From assembly GCF_023898315.1 (NCBI RefSeq), contig NC_064616.1, positions 706,023,389 through 706,087,388 on the forward strand: DNA of 64,000 nucleotides. The letters are read 5' to 3'. The translations under genes and the position numbers were made by a program. The notes under the pieces were generated by a model, which had not been told where the DNA came from, ran no database searches, and saw only the letters and a list, made by a program, of their open reading frames with translations. Position 1 is the first letter of the stretch. Each line of letters begins with the position of its first letter. This DNA comes from Schistocerca nitens (taxonomy: Eukaryota; Arthropoda; Insecta; Orthoptera; Acrididae). Below are positions 57,000 to 64,000 of the stretch, piece after piece.

Positions 57000-57440
57000 G
57001 TTACATAGTCTACACAAAATAAAACCAAGAGAATTACAGATTACGACCATCATTTCACTATCACAATACAAGACACAAAGATGAGACTGACGAACCCTTT
57101 ATGAGACTAAGCAAGACTCACAATAGCTACACATACCTTGGAGTAAAACAGTTCAGTGCACTGCCACCAGAAGCACACAATATCTCATTAAAAACCATTA
57201 GAAATGTTCTACAAAACTGGCTTAAAGAGAAAGCTTTGAATGCCACAGATGAATTTTTTGATTGTGCAAAGGAAAATCTAAATTTTTAACTTATACTCAT
57301 TGTATGTTTGAATGCAAATCTACATGATTTAACTATTTCTTTATTATTATATGTACCTTTATGTATTATTCAATTTGTACATACTATTAGCATCAATAGC
57401 ATGTAAAATGCTTGAAGATGAAATAAATAAGTAAATAAAC
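57000..57440 (+). mobile_element. Another 5'-truncated LINE 3' end
   Basis: The frame 57101-57289 reads YTYLGVKQFSALPPEAHN...LKTIRNVLQNWLKEKAL...DEFFDC, a LINE C-terminal pattern (F-N-LP, then FK..L..WL...Y..DEF). It ends in an A-rich AAATAAATAAGTAAATAA tail at about 57420-57437. Upstream coding is decayed. Confidence 0.6.
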
Positions 57441-57499
57441 CCACTCAGTAGCAGAGATATGCAGTGCCCCCCACCCCCTTCCCCCTCACTCCTTCAGGG

Positions 57500-57795
57500 C
57501 ACTCAAAGCAGGCCGCCTCCCAGGGAATAACATGTTAGCTACTTTCAACTCTGTTTCATCTGTGGGTACCATCTTCACTGTCTTCACTAGTGCACTCCTG
57601 AGAGTGTTGTGGAAAGAATTGAGATGGAAGACATCTACTGATGATAACTCCTCCTCAGTCATGCTACTTTCATTGTCTGTTGATTCTGTCAGATATCACC
57701 ATCTGAGCCTGATAAATCATTTTCTGATACAATATCTGAGCTCTCCAGAATATGTAAAATCTCTTCTTTAGTAAGACCACACTGATGCAGCACAG
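57500..57795 (-). pseudogene. Coding-like acidic stretch, unidentified
   Basis: The minus strand reads GLTKEEILHILESSD...SGSDGDI. After a one-base slip near 57695 it continues TESTDNESSMTEEELSSVD and VKMVPTDETELKVANMLFP, to a stop at about 57502. The acidic/serine-rich start resembles N-termini of some transposases. A possible acceptor CAATTTCAG lies at 57796-57804, but I could not fit a donor in phase. Host gene relic or DNA-transposon relic; undecided. Confidence 0.3.
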
Positions 57796-57804
57796 CTGAA
57801 ATTG

Positions 57805-58329
57805 CCTGTTACAGACCAAAAAACACTGTCTAATGAAGGAGATGAGTAACAACAGTAACACATAAAATACAACTGAAAAGCTGTTACAATGTCCATCTTG
57901 GAAATTGTTCTGACAATGCTTCCTCTACAAAGATCTTCAGTAGAACATTTAATTACATTAAATTTTTTGCCATTCATGTATATAACCCATATATCACTCA
58001 AAATCTGAGCACTCAACTATGGTGGGAGATAAGCAGATACACCCAGAGAGAAAAAAAAAGATGCACCATGAAGGGATTATCTGAATGGGATAGAGGACGG
58101 TGGATGTGATGTACATGTACAGACAAACAGATGATTACAATTACAGAAAAACTGTATGATTTATTCCAGAGAAAGAACTTCACAAATTGAGCAAGTCAGT
58201 AACAGGTATGTCTTCAAATGAGTATGCCAAAGGAGATTTGTGACTAGGAAAGGCAAAATGATGACATCTTCTGATACTCATTAGTGACTACATCTGTTAG
58301 AGGAGTTAATTACAATAAAACTAATTCAG
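57805..58329. other. No supported feature
   Basis: AT-rich; an 82-codon minus-strand frame (57768-58016) has no recognisable domain. Confidence 0.45.
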
Positions 58330-58640
58330 TGCTAGTTCTACTTTTCTTTCAGCTGCCTAATGTAATTTTAGTGTTGTGGTGTGCATTAAGTAGTGTCGTC
58401 ATCTACATGACATGAAACTGGAGCAGTTGCTACATGGGAAGGTAAATCTTTAATCACAACAAGGAAAAGAAATGGACAAAGGACCAAGCCCTGCAGCACA
58501 CCAGTCTGAACTTACTTTAGTAAAGAGCACCTATTTGTAACTGAGACTGAGAACTGTATCCTGTTACTTAAATAGGACTTGAGTACAGATAAAGATGGGT
58601 TGGGCAAGCAAAAAATATCAGTTATGCAAGTTGGAAGTTA
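58330..58640 (-). mobile_element. LINE RT relic
   Basis: The minus strand shows a decayed sequence in RT order: a YLSNR-like segment, TGVLQGLVL...FLFLVVIKDLP (the GVPQGSVLGPLLFxxxINDLP block) and CHVDDTT (the YADD box). Several stops. Only the middle of the RT is left. Confidence 0.55.
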
Positions 58641-59083
58641 AAGGGTATACAGTCAGAGACTAAGATCACAAGGTATGACAGATACCGCAGTTATTTTCAA
58701 GGGCAGTTAGCACCTAGTTAACAACTTCAGTGAAAGAAATAGTTTACTCCTTATTTACAGGTTTAAGGGCATTGACACCATTGTCATGAACAAATATTGT
58801 ATGTATACAGTGTAGAAAATGCCAGAAGATGCCTCCACAAGCAGTGAATTACTAGCATGGTTTCACTAAGAGTGAACTGCAGTACTGTCCACTGGACCAT
58901 TAACATGCAGCAGAAAGTGAAAGGAATGTAAGTAGGCAACTCTCAGTGATGCCGTACACTACCAAGGTAGTAACATAGCAGGCAACTAATGTCATGACAA
59001 ATTATAGCAAGTTTAAAAAATTATAAATATAATGCATATAACACAAATGCATTTACATAACAACAAAAACAATCAATTATTGA
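58641..59083. other. No supported feature
   Basis: Nothing recognised. Confidence 0.5.
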
Positions 59084-59605
59084 CAAAATTATTTAATTGT
59101 ATAGATAAAAGGTCTACTCACCAAGTGGCAGCAGAACACACACATAAAAGACTGTTGCGATTGGCAAGCTTTCGTAGCCAGTGGCTCCTTCTTCAGGCAG
59201 AAGGGCTGCAGGGCAGAAGCGTGAAGGAAAAGGACTGGAGAGGTCTAGGAACAGGGTTAGATTTTGGGAAAGTCACCCAGAACCATAGGTCAGGGGAGAT
59301 TTCTAGAACTGTGGGTCAGGGGAGACTTACTGTACAGGATGCGAAGGAAAGAACAATCAGTCTTTCCTTCTCATCCCGTAAGGTAAGTCTCCCCTGACCC
59401 GCCATTTTGGGTGACTTTCCTGAAATCTACCCCTTTTCCTAGACCTTTCCAGTCCTTTTCCTCCACCCTTCTTCCTTCCCCTTCAACATTTCTGCCTGAG
59501 GAGGGAGCCACTGGCTCCAAAAGCTTGTCAATCACAACTGTCTTTTATGTGTGTGTTCTGCCATTGCTTGGTGAGCAGATTTTTTATCTACCCAATTAAA
59601 TAAAT
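59084..59605. mobile_element. Fold-back (long-TIR) element
   Basis: The two halves are inverted copies over about 200-240 bp each. Left: TTATTTAATTG...TAGATAAAA...TCTACTCACCAAG, then AACACACACATAAAAGAC, CCAGTGGCTCC and AAAGGACTGGA. Right: the complements in reverse order, ending CAATTAAATAA. The centre (about 59310-59370) is short. No coding capacity; the 121-codon frame is incidental. Moderately diverged arms suggest middle age. Confidence 0.85.
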
Positions 59606-60582
59606 GCATTTATATGTAGCATATAAAACATTAATGAAAACAACAACAATTTTAAAAAATTTCTTTGCCATAGTTGTTAGGCCTGGTTGTATAAAAACTA
59701 GGTTCTTTATGGGAGAAATATTTTAAATCAGAATTCAAGGATGAAAAAAAAGAAAAGGAAACAGCTACCACATATGCTATGATTGTTCAGAGTATTGGCA
59801 ACACCTTACTTGGATTCAACTTCATTTTAAACTTGATGTGCATCAGATGGCATCAATTCATAAGACAGACGGCTAGAGGAGGAGAACAACTTACTGTCAC
59901 TTAATGTTGTTAGAAGATTAATATGCAATAATTTCCACACAGTTAACCAATCTCATTATTACACAAAATACTACTCTGTCCAAAATATTTATGCAGCTCT
60001 GTTAACAGTGTCACTTGGTTTGGTTTAATGATTTGGTATGATACTCTTATTTTCACTGATCTAAAATTAAATTCTGGCCAATTGTGTTACATTGAATACG
60101 TGCAAAAGTAGCAAAATTCAGAAAAAATTGAATTTGAGAGACAGACAGTTATAAATTCTTGCCCCATGGCCATTTTGTCCTCTTTTTAAAAAAGGTTTTA
60201 CGAAGTCTGTTTCATTCAAGCAGCCAGTTATAAATCTTTATCACAGGGTCATTTTTCCCACTTCTAGAATGAGTTTTACATAGTTCTTCAGTATCCCAGA
60301 GCAGTCAGTTGGGTAGTTGGTCTTTTTTGAATGTTTACTCAAACACTGTTTCTCAGTGTTCACCTCATTACTCAGTTATCAGAAGTTTGTACAACCTCTT
60401 CTGTAATAGCAAACTGAAATGCTGAGATGATCTAAATACAATTTAAAATTTTACCATAATATTAGAGTAGTCTGGAGTCATTCTATCAATAAGATATGGA
60501 GTGATATGTGAGTTATAGGTGTGAATGGCAACACATTTTATGTAATTAAGAGTACTGATGAAGATCTGTGCATGGAAAGTAT
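59606..60582. other. No supported feature
   Basis: AT-rich with T-runs; nothing recognised. Confidence 0.5.
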
Positions 60583-60766
60583 GGCCGGGCAGTTCTAGGC
60601 GCTTCAGTCTGGAGCCGTGCAACCGCTATGGTCGCGGGTTCAAATCCTGCCTCGGGCATGGATGTGTGTGATGTTCTTAGGTTACTTAGGTTTAAGTAGT
60701 TCTAGGTTCTAGGGAACTGATGACCTCCGCTGTTAAGTCCCATAGTGCTCAGAGCCATTTTTTTTT
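60583..60766 (+). mobile_element. Third tRNA-headed SINE family
   Basis: A tRNA-like head (GGCGCTTCAGTCTGGAGCCG, then a perfect-looking B box GGTTCAAATCC) is followed by the body GATGTGTGTGATGTTCTTAG...TAAGTCCCATAGTGCTC and a T-run. Short flanking repeats TGGAAAG (60573-60579; 60766-60772) are a plausible target duplication. I recognise this as a very abundant locust SINE. Well preserved. Confidence 0.85.
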
Positions 60767-60804
60767 GGAAAGCGTGAATAAATATTGCCGTGAGCTCTAG
60801 TGCA

Positions 60805-63800
60805 TGCAGTGTGGCATAGTGGTTAGTGTCACAGGCTGGCTTGTTGCGGGTCACCAGCTCAAACATGGCCACTAGCAGTTATTTGTTTGTTTAGTATTTA
60901 TCATTTGCAGAATGCTCTGGAATATCAGTTGTTTGCTGGAATATTCTATGTTTGTATAAATAGCTGCACTCTCTGTGCTCTGTGTTGGTGTTCATAATAA
61001 ACATGTTTTCAGTGCTGTATGCTGTATTTTATTGATGACCCTGCTTTTGGATTTGAACCTGAATGTGTTTATGATAGGACACTGTTTGGTGGAAATGTTG
61101 GGTATTTCAAAAGCTGTCACTTACACAGACAGTAACCAGAATACAAGCAGTACAATATTCCCATGGTCTGTATAGTCAGGAGACCAATGGATTCCAAGCC
61201 AGCAGTAAGTCAGCTGCAAAACATGTCAGTCGGTGTTCTCAGGAGACACTGGATCTGATGAAATGGCTGAAAGGTTTCGATTGAGTCATCAGATACAACA
61301 GGTGGGATGACAGGATGTGTTTGGCAAACTTATACTTTTACTTATCAGTGCAGCCCAGCAGTCATTTGAGAATAATGAATAGAAGCTCAATACCTGGGAT
61401 AAATTCCAGGCCGAACTGAATAAAACGTTCGGTGACAATCAGTAACAAGTTTGCTTAGTGGAAGGTCCACTTAATGGAAGAACAATTGAAGAACAGGGCC
61501 AACATAGTAGGGAAATGACACAGACCTACATACACATGCTTTGGCCCTATGCCTATGTATTCAGACATGACAAGCTGACAAAATCTCACATTTTATGAAG
61601 GGAATTTCAGAAGACATTTATCAAGTTTTTCTAATGAAGTATGTCACAATACAGGAGTTCATCAAGTGGTGCCAGTGCATTGATGAAATGCTGCAGAAAA
61701 GAATCAGATGAAATAAATATGACCAACTCCTGAATATTGGCTCCATGGCAGTTGTAGAAAACCACCACAATCTCACCTCTCTTATACACAAGGTAGTGAG
61801 AGAAGAGATACAGCATTAAATGTAATCATAACTGTCGAACCAATTAAGCAAGAGATGGCAGCTGTGAATGTTCACTCAACTTGTCAGGAGATAACAGAAA
61901 ATGTTGAAGAAGAGGTGTATTGCTCTTTAACACCAATCTCAACCACCAGCCAAATGCACCAGGAAGAATGGAATTGGTCAACTTGGACACTTGCCGCAGC
62001 CCAAACAACAACCCAGCACCTCAACAATGCATGTGCAACCAACTCCTACGCCAAGTATAACACCCCACAAAAGAACACACAGTTGGAGGGAAGAATACAA
62101 CACATCAGTGCATTTCTGCTGTGGAAACCCTGGGCATGCTGTACACTATCACTGAGAAAGAAGGTGAATTTTTGATGACTACTATACCATCAGATATCAA
62201 CCATCACAAAATATCTATTATAGTAACAATGTCATTCTTGAATTGGACTTCTTACACGCATCACTAACTGTCAAAGAGTGAGGAAGATCAGTGCTCCAGA
62301 TTGGTGAAGCTGTTCCAATAAGCACGTATAACAAAGATGCCTCTGTGTGGTTGTTAGCTGTTGAAGATGTTGTTATCCTACCATCATCAACCAAATGAGT
62401 TCCAGTCATCAATCATGATGCTCAGTTAAATTATAAAGCTTTTGTTGACTGCAAAAAGCTAGCCAGGCTTGCAAACGAAATCTACAAGCCAGCAGTGATC
62501 ATAAGCACTGCAAGTGGTCAAGAAGAGCTATGAATCACTAATTGTCATGAGTAGCCACTAGTCATCCTTAAAAGTAAGTGTGTGGTGACAGCTGAACCAG
62601 TGCAAGAAGGGCAGTTTAGTGTCAACAACTAAGAATCATGCTCCGCCACCACTCCAGACAACTCAGGAGAGGAAGCTACAATCAAACTGCCAATAGAACC
62701 TGGCCTGACCAAGGAACACTATTAGTGAGTGACAGCCATTATGCACGTGGTTTCAGATGCTGTCAAATTCGGTGGGGAAAAGGCAGACCAAGCAGCCCAT
62801 GATAAAACATTGTATCAACACTGGGGGGTCATATACCAATTAGCCACCCCTCATATACCATTTTGGTGGCTGGACAACATATAAGCCAGGAGGAAGTGGA
62901 GAAGATGCTGCAAGATGATATCATTAGACCTTTAGAGAGTCCTTCGTCCTCTCCTATCATCAACCCACATCGTGAGGAAGGACTGGACATGGTGTTTCTG
63001 CACTGAATACTGATGACTGAACAAAATCACAAAATAAAAATGTCTATCCATTGCCAAGCATTGCACACACCCGAAGCCTACTTGAAAGGGGTGATGCATT
63101 TCTCAGCCATGGACATGCAGAAGCTACTGGCAAATTGAGGTTGATGAGGCTGACCAGAAATATGCAGCCTTAATAACTCCCGACAGCCTCTATGGCTTTG
63201 GAGTATGCCGTTTGGACTGTGTAACAGTCAAGCCACATTTTTAATATATGATGGACTACCTGTTTTGATACCTTAAATGAGTGATAGATGCCATTTGTCA
63301 TTTTTTCAGACATTTAGAGAACATCTAAGCCATCTGACAACCCTGTAGAAGTGTGTTCAGACTGCAGGCTTCCTCCTGAACCTGAAAAAATGCCTCTTCA
63401 CCACCAAAGAAATAAAAATCTGAAGCATGTAGTAAATGGCGAAGGAGACCAGCCCAACCCAGAGAAAATAAAGAGCAGTCACAGATTTTATGACTCCTCA
63501 GCACATTTGTGATGTGAGAAGATTTCTCAGAATGTGCTCATACAACCATCAATTTATAAAGGGCTTCTATATCAAGGCACATCCCTTGGGAGAACTACTG
63601 CAAGTAGATGCCATATTTTTCTGGGATGAGATGCAAGAAAGATCTTTCCTTGTCTTTAAGGAGGTGCTAACATTTTCTACAGGCCTAGCACTGTATTACA
63701 AGAATACCAAGACACACTTTCACACCAATGCTAGTGACTATAGGATAGGTACAGTTCTTGTGCAAATGCAGGAAGGCACTGAAAAGGTGATAGCTTATGC

Positions 63801-64000
63801 TTGCAGAGTACTCTACAAATCCAAGTTGAACTACTTTACAACTGAGAAAGAGTGCCTTGCAATTTTTTGAGCCATGCATTTATTTCCCAAACAGTTCACC
63901 ATTGTGACAAGCACATTCTGTATGCATGCTGACTGGCCTGAAGGATCCATCAGATGGACTGGCTAGATGGGCACTCAAGACTTCAGGAGTACGACATCAC
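60805..64000 (+). mobile_element. Old Gypsy element, running off the window
   Basis: An LTR-like start (about 60805-61040) has a TATA box (TATAAATAG near 60956) and AATAAA near 60998. Gag-like sequence with a partial knuckle follows (to about 62180), then protease-like, then RT (about 62860-63440) and the RT-RNase H connection (63490-63870: FLRMCSYNHQFIKGF, LVFKEVL, HTNASDYRIGTVL). It continues past 64000. Ty3/Gypsy by domain order. Ancient, with many breaks. Confidence 0.75.

Overview
The window looks like intergenic or intronic DNA from a large, repeat-rich insect genome, most likely a grasshopper or locust (Orthoptera: Acrididae). That assignment rests on repeat families I recognise from memory: tRNA-headed SINEs, a CR1-like LINE with a GATGTA-type tail, Tc1/mariner elements with CACTCCTGG ends, and a Gypsy family whose LTR begins TGTGGTGTCACC. 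Nothing prokaryotic is present. Nearly every long open frame belongs to a transposable element.

Layout. 1-9.2 kb: mostly anonymous AT-rich DNA with an LTR, a SINE with a perfect 14-bp target duplication, and an old Gypsy relic split by a 2-kb insertion. 9.2-12.4 kb: old LINE, SINE and Tc1/mariner remnants. 13.4-14.5 kb: the only good candidate host gene, a small two-exon C2H2 zinc-finger gene on the minus strand. 16.0-18.8 kb: an unclassified repeat carrying an intact mariner. 19.4-25.4 kb: a broken Gypsy element with a SINE inside. 26.0-26.6 kb: a fold-back element with an internal minisatellite. 26.6-33.5 kb: a near full-length I-type LINE with an uninterrupted 1227-codon ORF2. 33.5-37.0 kb: a Penelope tail (GIY-YIG) broken up by a P-like element and a Jockey-type LINE. 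37.0-42.1 kb: a Jockey-clade LINE. 42.8-45.5 kb: an inverted second copy of the 16-18.8 kb repeat, carrying a different Tc1-like element. 46.3-53.2 kb: a Tigger/pogo transposon holding a young Gypsy element, which itself holds a second P-like element. 53.9-58.6 kb: mariner and LINE debris, including a second intact mariner about 1% different from the first. 59-64 kb: a fold-back element, a SINE and an old Gypsy element running off the end.

The most notable items are: (1) two 1.4-kb P-superfamily-like elements with 27-bp terminal inverted repeats whose only recognisable product is a THAP DNA-binding domain split by a small intron; (2) two inverted copies of an unclassified repeat with about 675-bp internal periodicity, each serving as the empty-site control for the transposon in the other; (3) two young mariners whose transposase has only 32 residues between the second and third catalytic acids; (4) a readable insertion order (Tigger, then Gypsy, then P-like) fixed by target duplications; and (5) a fold-back element built around an 80-bp minisatellite. 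Coordinates with target duplications are exact to a base or two. Other element borders are approximate, and similarities were judged by eye.
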